A DNA stretch of 48,791 nt from Candidatus Methanoperedens sp. GTDB taxonomy: Archaea > Halobacteriota > Methanosarcinia > Methanosarcinales > Methanoperedenaceae. A program made the position numbers and the translations under genes. The notes below the pieces were generated by a model, which saw only the letters and a list, made by a program, of their open reading frames with translations, searched no databases and was not told the origin of the DNA. This document shows positions 8,030 through 16,247 of the stretch, one piece after another (position 1 is the stretch's first letter; every line of letters begins with the position of its first letter). The DNA is taken from contig VEPM01000033.1 of assembly GCA_012026795.1 (NCBI GenBank), positions 1 to 48,791 on the forward strand, written 5' to 3'.

Positions 8030-9551
8030 CGGTCATCTCTTCAGGTTTTTTAATATTCAAGACCTCAAGAAGTGTCGGGGCAATATCTGCAAGTATTCCG
8101 TCCCTTAGCCTGACCCTGGTGTCACAGAAAAGGAAAGGTACAGGGTTGCAGGTATGTGCTGTGTGTATTCCGCCTGTTTCATCAAGCATCTGCTCGGCAT
8201 TGCCATGGTCTGCCGACAATATCAATATTCCGCCTGCCGAGCTTACTGCTTCAAACACCTTTCCAACGCAATTATCCACAGCTTCAGTAGCTTTCACGGC
8301 TGCTTCAAATATCCCGGTATGCCCGACCATGTCAAGATTTGCATAATTCAGGATAATTATATCAAATTTGCCTGATGAGACTGCTTTTACAACTTCATCG
8401 GTTACAGGATAAGCGCTCATTTCCGGCTTATGATCATAGGTAGCTACTTTCGGGGAGGGTACCAATATCCGTTCCTCGCCATCAACAGGCATCTCTCTCC
8501 CGCCGTTAAAGAAAAATGTAACGTGCGCGTATTTTTCAGTTTCTGCTATCCGGAGCTGTTTTAAATTGTTGCGGGACAGGACATCTGCAAGAATATTTTT
8601 AAGAGACTCAGGAGGAAATGCTACCGGAACTTTGAATGTCTCATCATATTGCGTCAGGCACACAAAATGTGTATGCGGGAAAATTTTTCGTTTAAAGCCA
8701 CTGAAATCGTTATCAATAAATGCCCTGGTTATTTCGCGGGCGCGGTCAGAGCGGAAATTAAAGAAAATGACAGAATCGTTATTCGAAATTACAGAAACGG
8801 GTTCATTATTTTTCAAAATAATAGTAGGGGCGACAAATTCATCATTCTCACCGCGCTCGTAGGCTTTCTCAACTGCCTGGCTGGCTGATTGCGCCGTCTG
8901 GCCTGTTCCGGTCATTGCGTCGTATGCTTTTTCAATCCTGTCCCACCTTCTGTCCCTGTCCATGGAAAAATACCTGCCAGATATTGTTGCAAATTCTCCT
9001 CCCAGTTCATTCATTCTTTTTTCCGCATCTTCAATATAAGAAAGGGCGCTCTTTGGTGGCACATCCCTGCCGTCAAGGAATGCATGGATGAAAACATGCT
9101 GGACACCATGTTTTTTTGCAAGTTTTAGAAGAGCATACAGGTGAGTGTTGTGGCTGTGTACTCCACCATCCGAGAGCAATCCCATAAGATGCAGCGATGA
9201 GCCTTTTGTTTTGACATTTTCAATTGCATCAATAAGGGTTGGATTGTTGAAAAAATCCCCCTCCTTTATCGATTTTGTAATCCTTGTCAGGTCCTGATAA
9301 ACGATCCTTCCAGCTCCGATATTAAGATGCCCCACCTCGGAATTTCCCATCTGGCCTTCGGGAAGCCCGACCGACATGCCTGATGCCTGAAGGGTTGAAT
9401 GAGGATAGGTTGAAAAAAGCCGGTCAATGTTAGGCTTTTTTGCGGCTGCAATAGCATTTCCTTCTTTTTTATTACTAAGGCCAAAGCCATCGAGGATCAT
9501 TAGAAGGATGGGTCTTTTATTAATAATGATGCTTGAGTATCCATTTGCCAT
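8004..9551 (-). CDS. gpmI: 2,3-bisphosphoglycerate-independent phosphoglycerate mutase
   Basis: This enzyme interconverts 3- and 2-phosphoglycerate in glycolysis and gluconeogenesis without a bisphosphoglycerate cofactor. The 515-residue length is typical of the bacterial-type GpmI rather than the shorter archaeal ApgM. Seen in the sequence are the metal-binding ILDGFG (D21), the phospho-serine motif [17 protein letters not shown] (S71), the [13 protein letters not shown]-like region, and the C-terminal [11 protein letters not shown] with its metal His/Asp. It is preceded by the mntA/hepT genes in the same direction, 28 nt away, with no evident functional link. Its 3' end is duplicated in the adjacent spacer. 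Confidence 0.95.
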   Translation of the reverse strand: MANGYSSIIINKRPILLMILDGFGLSNKKEGNAIAAAKKPNIDRLFSTYPHSTLQASGMSVGLPEGQMGNSEVGHLNIGAGRIVYQDLTRITKSIKEGDFFNNPTLIDAIENVKTKGSSLHLMGLLSDGGVHSHNTHLYALLKLAKKHGVQHVFIHAFLDGRDVPPKSALSYIEDAEKRMNELGGEFATISGRYFSMDRDRRWDRIEKAYDAMTGTGQTAQSASQAVEKAYERGENDEFVAPTIILKNNEPVSVISNNDSVIFFNFRSDRAREITRAFIDNDFSGFKRKIFPHTHFVCLTQYDETFKVPVAFPPESLKNILADVLSRNNLKQLRIAETEKYAHVTFFFNGGREMPVDGEERILVPSPKVATYDHKPEMSAYPVTDEVVKAVSSGKFDIIILNYANLDMVGHTGIFEAAVKATEAVDNCVGKVFEAVSSAGGILILSADHGNAEQMLDETGGIHTAHTCNPVPFLFCDTRVRLRDGILADIAPTLLEVLNIKKPEEMTGTSLISYL

Positions 9552-9579
9552 TTTGCGTGTTTTCTCCTTTATGAATTTT

Positions 9580-9996
9580 TCAAGAAATGTATTTTAATAT
9601 TGAGTTAGCAAACTGTTTGATATCGTTGATATCTCCAGACATTATGATAAAAATCCTTTTTGTATCTATTTTACCATATCTATGCACGAGCAGATTCCTG
9701 AATTGAGCCATTTCCTGAAGCTTCGCAGATAAACCCGGGTCTATGACTCTTTCTTCTTCGAGAACCTTATAAATATCTTTGTAATCATCCGCTCTTCTGA
9801 AACCTTTTTCAGCTATTATGTGACTTCCTATGTCCAGACATGCCTCTATGGATTCCTGCAATGAGTGCTTTGCAGCCTGGATATCCCTAAAATTTTTTGA
9901 GAATGATTCAAATCCCTGCATCTTGATTTCTTCGATAAGCTTAAGATTCTCTTCAATTAGATCTATCATGGCGTTTATAACCTCATTACTTATCAT
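9580..9996 (-). CDS. hepT: HepT-like HEPN toxin (DUF86)
   Basis: The 138-residue all-helical protein belongs to the HepT/DUF86 group of HEPN nucleases. The catalytic Rx4-6HxY motif is present as RNLLVHRY (R100, H105, Y107). In the characterised MntA-HepT system, the nucleotidyltransferase partner silences HepT by adding AMP to the motif tyrosine. Here the partner gene overlaps by four nucleotides (ATGA), the usual arrangement. The toxin motif is intact, so the module could be active. The gene precedes gpmI by 28 nt. Confidence 0.88.
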   Translation of the reverse strand: MISNEVINAMIDLIEENLKLIEEIKMQGFESFSKNFRDIQAAKHSLQESIEACLDIGSHIIAEKGFRRADDYKDIYKVLEEERVIDPGLSAKLQEMAQFRNLLVHRYGKIDTKRIFIIMSGDINDIKQFANSILKYIS

Positions 9997-10391
9997 ATGC
10001 CTGCCCTCGCTCGCCTGGCAGCATCGTACTTTTCAAGATGGGGTTTGAAATCATAATAAAGATCTAATGAGGATGTTTCAAATTCAATTCTTTTTTTCTC
10101 ATCTTTTGAGAACAGAAGCTTTCCGAATCTTAAGACCTGACTTCGAAACCTGAGGGTTGAACCATTGAGAATCCTTATGTCAACTGTCTTTTTTTCAGGC
10201 AGTGCTCTCTCAATCTTTATTGCAAGCCTTGAAGGATATAATGGATCTTTTTCAACCAGGCTCTCATCAACCAGATAAATAGCAATATCAATGTCACTGT
10301 TTTCATTTTGTATGCCTTTTGCATACGAGCCGAAAAGGAAAGAAAAGAGGATTTCAGGTTCTTTTTCAAGTATTTTTATGATTGTTTCCAC
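9993..10391 (-). CDS. mntA: MntA-like minimal nucleotidyltransferase antitoxin
   Basis: This 132-residue DNA polymerase-beta-fold nucleotidyltransferase carries the GSx10DxD motif as GSYAKGIQNENSDID (G21, S22, D33, D35). Together with hepT it forms a MntA/HepT toxin-antitoxin pair, in which MntA poly- or mono-adenylylates the HEPN toxin. The start is a GTG (METIIK...). It lies 105 bp from the divergently transcribed VapBC-like module, so two toxin-antitoxin systems share one intergenic region. A TTTATAAA element near 10414-10421 could serve as its TATA box. Confidence 0.88.
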   Translation of the reverse strand: METIIKILEKEPEILFSFLFGSYAKGIQNENSDIDIAIYLVDESLVEKDPLYPSRLAIKIERALPEKKTVDIRILNGSTLRFRSQVLRFGKLLFSKDEKKRIEFETSSLDLYYDFKPHLEKYDAARRARAGI

Positions 10392-10466
10392 GTAATATAA
10401 ATGTGCAGAGGGTTTTATAAACTCTTTGAATCAAATAATTATGCAATTTTATTACCAGAACGATTA

Positions 10467-10492
10467 AGTAATATCAAAATAAAAGTATTACT
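10467..10492. promoter_or_regulatory. Inverted repeat before the AbrB-type antitoxin gene
   Basis: AGTAATA (10467-10473) and TATTACT (10486-10492) are perfect 7-base arms around a 12-base AT-rich centre, ending three bases before the antitoxin ATG. Antitoxins with AbrB/SpoVT swapped-hairpin domains normally bind such dyads to autoregulate their operon, so this is a plausible operator. Confidence 0.55.
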
Positions 10493-10495
10493 AAT

Positions 10496-10753
10496 ATGAA
10501 ATCAAAACAAAGAATAGTTGGTATTACATCAAAAGGCCAGGCAACAATTCCTGTTGAAATGAGACGGCGGCATAAACTCGAAAAACGGGCCCTCATAGTG
10601 GATACCGATAAAGGACTGTTGATTCTTCCAGTTCCAAGACCAGAGGATGAAAAAGGAAGCCTGAAGGCACTTTTTGATAAAAAAGCCCACGAACTCTTAA
10701 GGAATGCGCGAAAAAAGGATGAACTCCGGGAAAAAGCACTGGAGGAGCTTTGA
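10496..10753 (+). CDS. AbrB/SpoVT-type antitoxin (VapB/MazE-like)
   Basis: An 85-residue protein whose N-terminal half is a swapped-hairpin AbrB DNA-binding domain (VGITSKGQATIPVEMRRRHKLEKRALIVDTDKG, about 7-41). Its charged helical C-terminus (about 55-85) would bind and mask the toxin. It is followed immediately by a PIN-domain gene whose TTG start overlaps its TGA stop, the classic antitoxin-toxin order. It likely represses its own promoter through the dyad just upstream. It is intact and of ordinary length. Confidence 0.88.
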   Translation: MKSKQRIVGITSKGQATIPVEMRRRHKLEKRALIVDTDKGLLILPVPRPEDEKGSLKALFDKKAHELLRNARKKDELREKALEEL

Positions 10754-11142
10754 AATACGTTTTTGATACCGAAGTATTGTTGAAATTTTATCTTGATGAA
10801 GACGGGGCGCAAAAAATACTGGAATTATTTAAGAGCGTTCAGGATAAAAAGATAAAGGGCTATATCAGCGTAATCAATTTAACTGAATTCTATTATATTC
10901 TTTATCGCAAAAGTCCTGAGATCGCAAGACAAAAAGTGGATAATCTTCTTTCTTTTGGATTGATACTATCTGAAATAAAAGATGATGAACTCTGGAGAGA
11001 AGCAGGAAAACTTAAGGCGATCCACAATATCCCGCTTGCTGATGCATTTGCTGCTGCGACTGCAAATCATCTGAAAGCCACCCTTGTTGCAGGAAAGGAT
11101 GCTGATTTTGAAGGGGTCGATGTTGAGATGGTAAGGGTATGA
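10750..11142 (+). CDS. PIN-domain VapC-like toxin ribonuclease
   Basis: The 130-residue PIN domain begins YVFDTEVLL (metal-binding D6), with a central acidic residue in NLTEFYYIL. The C-terminal metal-binding block is IPLADAFAAATANHLKATLVAGKDADF. VapC toxins are Mg-dependent endoribonucleases that commonly cleave tRNA or rRNA. The start is a TTG overlapping the antitoxin stop by four nucleotides, so synthesis is coupled and low. All expected acidic residues are visible. The gene is convergent with the UbiB-family kinase gene. Confidence 0.88.
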   Translation: MKYVFDTEVLLKFYLDEDGAQKILELFKSVQDKKIKGYISVINLTEFYYILYRKSPEIARQKVDNLLSFGLILSEIKDDELWREAGKLKAIHNIPLADAFAAATANHLKATLVAGKDADFEGVDVEMVRV

Positions 11143-11174
11143 GTACCGATGGTAAAATATCTCTCTGGAACTGA

Positions 11175-12857
11175 TCACCATTTCCCTGACCTGATTATTG
11201 AAATAAGAAGCCCTAATCCCAAAAATCCCGCAATAAGGAACCCGATTATACCAAGAAGCGGTACTCCGAACACGCTCGGTGACATCCTGGTCTGGATAAT
11301 AAGTGAAGAACCCACGATCAATGCAGCAATTATCATACTGAAAGATAACCTGTTGCTGATAATATCTAATTCCTCGACAAGACCGTCAAGCCCCACGTGT
11401 TCGAGTTCAAATTTGAGTGTCCCTTTTTCAGCTTTTGAAAGTAAATGATTAAACCTTCTCGGGAAATTTTTCATAAGGTTAACAAAATCTATTACTGTTT
11501 TTTCAGCGCTCTTTAATATATGTGAAGCTTTTGTGCGTTCTTCAAGCATTTTCTTGATATAAGGCCGGGTCATTTCTCCAAAATTATGATCTGGATCAAG
11601 CTTTCGGCTTATTTCATCCCTTATTATGAGTGTTTTTGACAAAAGTATTAAATTTGTCGGGATACTGCCTTTTGTTTGTGATAAAATATTGATTAAATCA
11701 CGCAGGAACGCAGTCGGATCAATGAATTTGCTTGACAGGCTATAATACTTGTCCAGAAGCTCTTCAAGTTTAATCCGGAGCACAAGGTTTTCGCTACCTG
11801 AATCATAAATAAGTCCAAGTTCAGATAAAGCTTCAATAAGAAAGTCCATATCATTCAATTGTATAGCTATTAAAAGACGTGCAAGACTCTCGCGAAGCAC
11901 AGGATCAATATATCCTGCCATCCCGAAATCAAGAAAGATTATTTTCTCACTCGAAACAAGAATATTCCCAGGATGCGGGTCAGCATGATAAAAACCATCC
12001 TCAAATATCATTTTCAAATATGCGTTTGCAAGGTCTGTTGATATTTTTCTCTTATCAAGCCCGGCCGCCTCAATTTTATCGATATCCGTAATTTTTATTC
12101 CATCTGAAAATTCCTGGCAAAGAACATGCCTTGTGGAATATTCCCAGTACATTTTAGGGATCTTGACGGTCTCACTTCCCTGGAAGTTGGAGTAAAACCT
12201 GTCTGCATTCTGGGCTTCATGCGCATAATCGATCTCATGCCTTATGATCCGGGAAAACTCGTCTACAAAACCCACAGGATTAAAAAATTTACTTTCTCTG
12301 ATATGCTTTTTCGCAAATTTTGCCATACTGACAAGAATCGCAAGGTCGGTCTCAATAATATCCTCTATCCCCGGTCTCATTACTTTAACTGCCACTTCTT
12401 CGCCCTGGTATAATGTGGCATGATAGACCTGTCCTATTGAAGCCGAAGCTATCTGTTCCCGGTTAAATGTCCTGAAAATATCCTCGATTTTTTTCCCGAA
12501 TTCTCTCTCAATGACCTTTTTTGCTTCAAGGAAGTCAAATGGCGGAACGTGATCCTGGAGCTTTTCGAGTTCCTTTATGTAAACTTCCGGAACAATATCA
12601 TGTCTTGTACTTAATACCTGCCCGAATTTAATAAAAGTAGGCCCAAGTTCTTCCAGCGCCAGGCGAAGCCTTTGCGCTTCCGAAAAGATTAGCATTTCTT
12701 CCTTGAGAGGCCTGGGCCCGAACAGTCTCTCGCGAAACGATCTGAAAGGGCGAAGCCCAAACCTGTCTACAAGGTATCCGAAACCATGCTTGACCATTAC
12801 GTCGATGATTTGCCGGTATCGCCTCACGTAAACGTATTGTTTATCCAGCAGGTTCAC
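11175..12857 (-). CDS. ABC1/UbiB-family atypical kinase
   Basis: The 560-residue protein has the UbiB/ABC1/ADCK signature. It contains KFGQVLSTRHDIVP (KxGQ motif), an alanine-rich nucleotide loop ASIGQVYHA, catalytic HADPHPGNILV and metal-binding FLDFGMAGYI. Two hydrophobic C-terminal helices (about 495-513 and 525-550) anchor it in the membrane. Family members act as ATPases or kinases supporting isoprenoid quinone and lipid metabolism. In archaea the physiological role is not settled, and methanophenazine or menaquinone biology is a possible context. The start is a GTG. A phasin-like gene lies 20 nt upstream in the same direction, an association that suggests co-function. Confidence 0.9.
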   Translation of the reverse strand: MNLLDKQYVYVRRYRQIIDVMVKHGFGYLVDRFGLRPFRSFRERLFGPRPLKEEMLIFSEAQRLRLALEELGPTFIKFGQVLSTRHDIVPEVYIKELEKLQDHVPPFDFLEAKKVIEREFGKKIEDIFRTFNREQIASASIGQVYHATLYQGEEVAVKVMRPGIEDIIETDLAILVSMAKFAKKHIRESKFFNPVGFVDEFSRIIRHEIDYAHEAQNADRFYSNFQGSETVKIPKMYWEYSTRHVLCQEFSDGIKITDIDKIEAAGLDKRKISTDLANAYLKMIFEDGFYHADPHPGNILVSSEKIIFLDFGMAGYIDPVLRESLARLLIAIQLNDMDFLIEALSELGLIYDSGSENLVLRIKLEELLDKYYSLSSKFIDPTAFLRDLINILSQTKGSIPTNLILLSKTLIIRDEISRKLDPDHNFGEMTRPYIKKMLEERTKASHILKSAEKTVIDFVNLMKNFPRRFNHLLSKAEKGTLKFELEHVGLDGLVEELDIISNRLSFSMIIAALIVGSSLIIQTRMSPSVFGVPLLGIIGFLIAGFLGLGLLISIIRSGKW

Positions 12858-12877
12858 GATCTAATTCCTGGAATAAT

Positions 12878-13207
12878 CTAATCTATTTCCTGTTTTGTTG
12901 CCATTGCCTCGATTGTCTTTTCAAGCTTCTCTATCTTTTTCTCAAGAGCGGTAATATCACTTTTCATCACTACGCCGCTTTTTCTAAGGGTTTCCTTTAC
13001 TTTCTCATTGATCTTTTCTTCAAAATCTTCCATCTGTTTTTCTTTTTCTGAAAGAACTTCCTTTACGAATTTTTTCCCTTCTTCCCTACTCATCTCCCCT
13101 TTTTTTATCATTTCCTGTGAAAATTCCTCGATCTTTTCCTGTGTAAGTGATATTACACCTACCCCGAACAATCCCATTTTCTTGAACATCTCGGACATTT
13201 CAGTCAT
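12878..13207 (-). CDS. Phasin-like coiled-coil protein
   Basis: This 109-residue, highly charged protein has a short hydrophobic start (MFKKMGLFGVGVISLTQEKIEEF), a helix with MIKKGEMSREEGKKFVKEVL, and a C-terminal coiled coil (about 55-105). The pattern matches the small polyhydroxyalkanoate-granule-associated (PhaF/PhaI-like) family, which often accompanies UbiB-family genes. Nothing else here concerns polyester synthesis, so a regulatory or membrane-associated partner of the downstream kinase is more likely than a true granule protein. It is the first gene of the two-gene operon and diverges from the NrdG-like gene. Confidence 0.75.
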   Translation of the reverse strand: MTEMSEMFKKMGLFGVGVISLTQEKIEEFSQEMIKKGEMSREEGKKFVKEVLSEKEKQMEDFEEKINEKVKETLRKSGVVMKSDITALEKKIEKLEKTIEAMATKQEID

Positions 13208-13300
13208 TGTACCTCCAATTTTTCAGGCGCAAGATTTATTATAACGCCCCAATATGAAATTGGTTTATTAACTGATAATCTTTTTGATAAAGGAGGCGAA

Positions 13301-14047
13301 ATGAAATTAATTTTTAGCGGCATAGTGATTCCCATTTCCACTATAGACTGGTACGGCAGGTCTGTATCTGTGATTTTTTTTAACGGATGTAACTTTAAGT
13401 GTTTATATTGTTCCAACAATAATTTCATAAAAGTTGCAAACCAGCGCATAGAGCCCCTGTATAAAGGAGGGAGCGTTATGGAAATAGAAGAAATAGAAAA
13501 AAAGATCCTTGATGCAAGATCCTTTATTAGCGCCGTAGTTTTCTCAGGGGGGGAACCCACGACACAGTATGATGCGTTAGAACATCTTGCAAGATTCGCA
13601 AAAGAACTGGGGTTGCTTGTTGGCATCGAAACGAACGGGTATTATCCTGAGCGGCTTTCAAGGCTGATAGAGAAAAAGCTCCTTGATAAAATATTTCTTG
13701 ATATTAAAGCTCCCCTTGATGATGTGCAAAAATATAGCATCATAACAGGAAGAGATGATGCTGCGGGGCGCGCAAGAAAGTCGCTGGACTTGGATGGTAT
13801 TGATATTGAAGTCAGGACAACCGTTTTTCGCCCATTTTCGGATGTTCTGGGAATTTCCAGGACACTTGTGGGAAGGGAGTGCACCTATGTAATCCAGCAG
13901 GGTATTCCTGAAAATGCCCCTGAAGGTGAGATCAGGAAAGAGAAAGTGCTTACGAGGGATGAGATGATTGTCCTTGCGAAGAGCGTTTCTTTTTTGAAGA
14001 ATGTGAGGATCAGGACTAAAGAGAAAGGGGAGGAAAAGATAGTTTAA
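13301..14047 (+). CDS. NrdG-like radical SAM activating protein
   Basis: A 248-residue radical SAM protein of the anaerobic ribonucleotide-reductase activase type. The [4Fe-4S] motif is CNFKCLYC (C30, C34, C37). It is followed by VFSGGEPT (GGE motif, SAM binding) and LGLLVGIETNGYYPE. Proteins of this group generate a glycyl radical on a partner enzyme using SAM. No class III reductase (NrdD) or other glycyl-radical enzyme is in this window, so the partner is encoded elsewhere or the substrate differs. A GGAGG ribosome binding site precedes the ATG by five bases. It diverges from the phasin-like gene. Confidence 0.85.
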   Translation: MKLIFSGIVIPISTIDWYGRSVSVIFFNGCNFKCLYCSNNNFIKVANQRIEPLYKGGSVMEIEEIEKKILDARSFISAVVFSGGEPTTQYDALEHLARFAKELGLLVGIETNGYYPERLSRLIEKKLLDKIFLDIKAPLDDVQKYSIITGRDDAAGRARKSLDLDGIDIEVRTTVFRPFSDVLGISRTLVGRECTYVIQQGIPENAPEGEIRKEKVLTRDEMIVLAKSVSFLKNVRIRTKEKGEEKIV

Positions 14048-14120
14048 TGGCCTTATTTTAATTCCCCGAAAAGAAGTGATAATTTATCTGTGGCAATATT
14101 CAATGAATGTGGCTGAAAAG

Positions 14121-14130
14121 GTATATAATT
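14121..14130 (+). promoter_or_regulatory. TATA box for the HicBA module
   Basis: GTATATAATT preceded by GAAAAG (a BRE-like purine run) lies 61 nt upstream of the hicB ATG. It is the only strong TATA-like element in the 143-bp spacer between the NrdG-like gene and hicB. Confidence 0.5.
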
Positions 14131-14190
14131 CTTAAGCTATGTACTATATCATAAGACAACCAACACTGATTTATTTTACAGAGGTTTCAA

Positions 14191-14412
14191 ATGCCTACAC
14201 TAACAGCATATATCGAAAAAGACCCGGAAACTGGCTTGTATGTGGCTATTGTTCCGGGAATTCCTGGCGCTCATACTCAGGCAGAGACTCTCGATGAGCT
14301 TCAAGAGAACCTTAAAGAGGTACTGGAATTGTGCCTGGAAGAAATGGAGCCTGAGAACAAGCAATATTTGCCTCAATTTGTCGGAATTCAACAAGTTGAG
14401 GTGGGTGTTTGA
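14191..14412 (+). CDS. hicB: HicB-type antitoxin
   Basis: The 73-residue protein has the compact HicB partial RNase-H-like fold: LTAYIEKDPETGLYVAIVPGIPGAHTQAET, then a helix LDELQENLKEVLELCLEE. There is no C-terminal DNA-binding helix-turn-helix or ribbon-helix domain, so autoregulation would need another factor. It neutralises the HicA mRNA interferase encoded directly downstream. The hicB-first order seen here is one of the two known arrangements. The hicA start overlaps its stop codon. Confidence 0.88.
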   Translation: MPTLTAYIEKDPETGLYVAIVPGIPGAHTQAETLDELQENLKEVLELCLEEMEPENKQYLPQFVGIQQVEVGV

Positions 14413-14642
14413 GCAGGCTTCGGATAATCGATGCCAGAAAAATGGAAAAGTTGTTGTTCAAGCTTGGCTTTGAGAGAGTTCGTCAAAAATGGAGCCATGT
14501 GTTCTACAGGCATCCTGATGGAAGAACCACAAGTGTCCCGCATCATCGAGGAAGAGATTTAGCGCGCCCATTAATAAAAGAGATTTTAAGGGAGATAGAA
14601 CTCAATTCAGATGAATATGAGGAGTTTTTGAGGACGTTGTAA
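14409..14642 (+). CDS. hicA: HicA-type mRNA interferase toxin
   Basis: The 77-residue double-stranded-RNA-binding-like toxin has the sequence order expected of HicA. LGFERVRQKWSHVFYRHPDGR contains the catalytic histidine (H30 in WSHVFYRH), and VPHHRGRDLARPLIKEILREI is the second conserved block. HicA cleaves mRNA independently of translation. Translation probably starts at the TTG at 14409, overlapping the hicB TGA; a short coupled start is typical for toxins. The motif residues are intact. Confidence 0.88.
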   Translation: MSRLRIIDARKMEKLLFKLGFERVRQKWSHVFYRHPDGRTTSVPHHRGRDLARPLIKEILREIELNSDEYEEFLRTL

Positions 14643-14739
14643 ACTTATATTATGTTTACTATTTCATGCCTATAGATCCCGAATCAAAAAAATATCGCTT
14701 TGATGTCCAATAAGTCTCAGAGTTTTTCATGCGTTCAAC

Positions 14740-14810
14740 ACCACAAAGGACGCAAAGACCGCAAAGCATAGCAGCAATGTTCTTTGAGTCCTTTGTGCTC
14801 TTTGCGGTGG
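14740..14810. repeat. Nonamer-array hairpin element
   Basis: The left arm (14740-14766) is three 9-base units of the form xxxxCAAAG (ACCACAAAG, GACGCAAAG, ACCGCAAAG). The right arm (14782-14808) is three complementary units beginning CTTTG. Together they form an imperfect hairpin with a 15-base loop. Similar CAAAG/CGAAGG nonamer arrays occur as dispersed small repeats in many genomes and generate spurious ORFs. This one fills the 226-bp spacer between convergent hicA and trm1 and may act as a terminator or a small mobile repeat. Confidence 0.75.
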
Positions 14811-14868
14811 GATTACATACGCAGAATCGCTTATTGAATTCCTTTCGCAGCAAAAAATGAATCCGTTA

Positions 14869-16002
14869 CTAACTCTTACTCAGACTCAGAACAACTCTCT
14901 TTATCTCCTCCATACTCGCATCAGTCTTGAAGGAAATCCCTGAAAAATGCGTTCGTGAAGCTTGAAAACTCCGCTCCTTCAAAGTAGAAATAACATCGAC
15001 AGTTGATATTGCAGTTATTCCCAGCGCTTTACAAACCTTATGAATGTCGTAATGCATCGGGATCTCAAGCTCATCCCTGCATGTGGCAATCAATTTCAGC
15101 ACCTCCTTAAATTCCCTCTTTTCAGCCTCGATTAACACCTTCTCGCAAAAATCCCGTTCATGTAGTTTTCCGAGCCACAGCGGCCCTGCAAGCGATGTGG
15201 TATGTCCGCACACAGGACATTTTTCTTCCAGGTGGACAGCCAGCCCGAATTTCCACTTCCTATCGCCGCAATTAAAGCAATGCGAGAGAAATCCCATAAC
15301 TTTTAAGGATTCATCCGCTTCCTTGATACCTTTTTTCACCGATACAAATAGCCTCACGTAATGCGCCGAGGCATAAGAGAGTAAAGGCGTCATGGCTTTA
15401 TCATATTTGGCAAGCGTCCTGGCAACTGCTCCCATAAGGATCCTGACTCCCATCTCAGGATAGTATTCAGTTTTAAGAGGGAGAGCAGAATAGTTCCTAA
15501 TACCTGCTTTTTTGTGTGCGCCGCAAAGAGGCGCGGTATCTGTGGCCGTTACGCAAAGCAGCCGTTTTGTTGAGTAACAGGCTGCATCCAGGAATGGCGC
15601 AGGGGTTCCGAAAGGGTCCAGATCTGTAATATCGAAACTGCCATCCAACATCACCACATTGGCATTCCTTTTCATTGCAGTGCAATTCGTGAGATTATTG
15701 AGTTCGATATTCTTTTTTATTAATTCAAATGAAGTTCCTTCCCAGTCGCTCATTGTTGTATTAATACCCACTTCATTGGCGATGCGTAGGCCACGGATCC
15801 CTGATGCTGAAAGCGCGTCAAGATACGTGTATCCAGGATAATCTTTTGAAAAACATGCTATTGCCGCAACAGCGACGTCCCGGTTGACTTTCATTGCAGG
15901 ATTATAGAATACTGCAGCTGATGATGGCGGAAAACTTGAATTCTCGTCAGGAACCGGAACTTCGACCTTTGTTGTGCCTTCTGTGATGATTTTTGTGAGC
16001 AT
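14869..16002 (-). CDS. trm1: tRNA (guanine26-N2)-dimethyltransferase Trm1
   Basis: Trm1 uses SAM to methylate N2 of G26 in tRNAs. The 377-residue form (starting MLTKIITEGTTKVEVPVP) aligns in layout with archaeal Trm1. It has VFYNPAMKVNRDVAVAA, the Rossmann segment LDALSASGIRGLRIANE, the catalytic-site motif DLDPFGTPAPFLDAA, and a zinc-binding region with CFNCG and CPVCG (four cysteines). The frame is open up to an ATG at 16041, but the ATG at 16002 matches the family N-terminus. A tRNA-Thr gene lies just upstream on the same strand and carries a G at position 26, so enzyme and a likely substrate may be co-transcribed. Confidence 0.94.
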   Translation of the reverse strand: MLTKIITEGTTKVEVPVPDENSSFPPSSAAVFYNPAMKVNRDVAVAAIACFSKDYPGYTYLDALSASGIRGLRIANEVGINTTMSDWEGTSFELIKKNIELNNLTNCTAMKRNANVVMLDGSFDITDLDPFGTPAPFLDAACYSTKRLLCVTATDTAPLCGAHKKAGIRNYSALPLKTEYYPEMGVRILMGAVARTLAKYDKAMTPLLSYASAHYVRLFVSVKKGIKEADESLKVMGFLSHCFNCGDRKWKFGLAVHLEEKCPVCGHTTSLAGPLWLGKLHERDFCEKVLIEAEKREFKEVLKLIATCRDELEIPMHYDIHKVCKALGITAISTVDVISTLKERSFQASRTHFSGISFKTDASMEEIKRVVLSLSKS

Positions 16003-16052
16003 GGGATTGCCACATCTGGAATTGCTTATATAATGTATCATGTTTTAAAAGA

Positions 16053-16126
16053 AGCCCCGGGAGGGATTTGAACCCTCGACCTAGAGATTACAAATCTCTC
16101 GCTCTGCCAGGCTGAGCCACCGAGGC
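16053..16126 (-). tRNA. tRNA-Thr (anticodon UGU)
   Basis: Reading the minus strand gives a complete 74-nt cloverleaf. The acceptor stem GCCTCGG pairs with CCGGGGC (one G-U pair), the D arm is closed by GCTC/GAGC, and G26 is followed by an anticodon stem AGAGA/TCTCT. The anticodon loop is TTTGTAA (anticodon TGT) and the T arm is GAGGG/CCCTC. The discriminator base is T and no 3' CCA is encoded, as usual in archaea. A TATA-like CTTTTAAG (16164-16171, minus strand) lies about 40 nt upstream of the mature 5' end. No intron is present. Confidence 0.96.
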
Positions 16127-16247
16127 TTATGAAAAAGCTTTGGCTCGTAAGGATGGAATCCGACTTAAAAGCTTCGGTATTGTATTTTACATAATGATCA
16201 TTTGATCAATTGAATAGCAAATTATTTTATCGATATCTGATCTATAT

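Noticed and set aside
14659-14853. Minus-strand ORF over the nonamer hairpin
   Set aside because: It arises from the 9-bp repeat units, which keep frames open by chance; there is no start signal.
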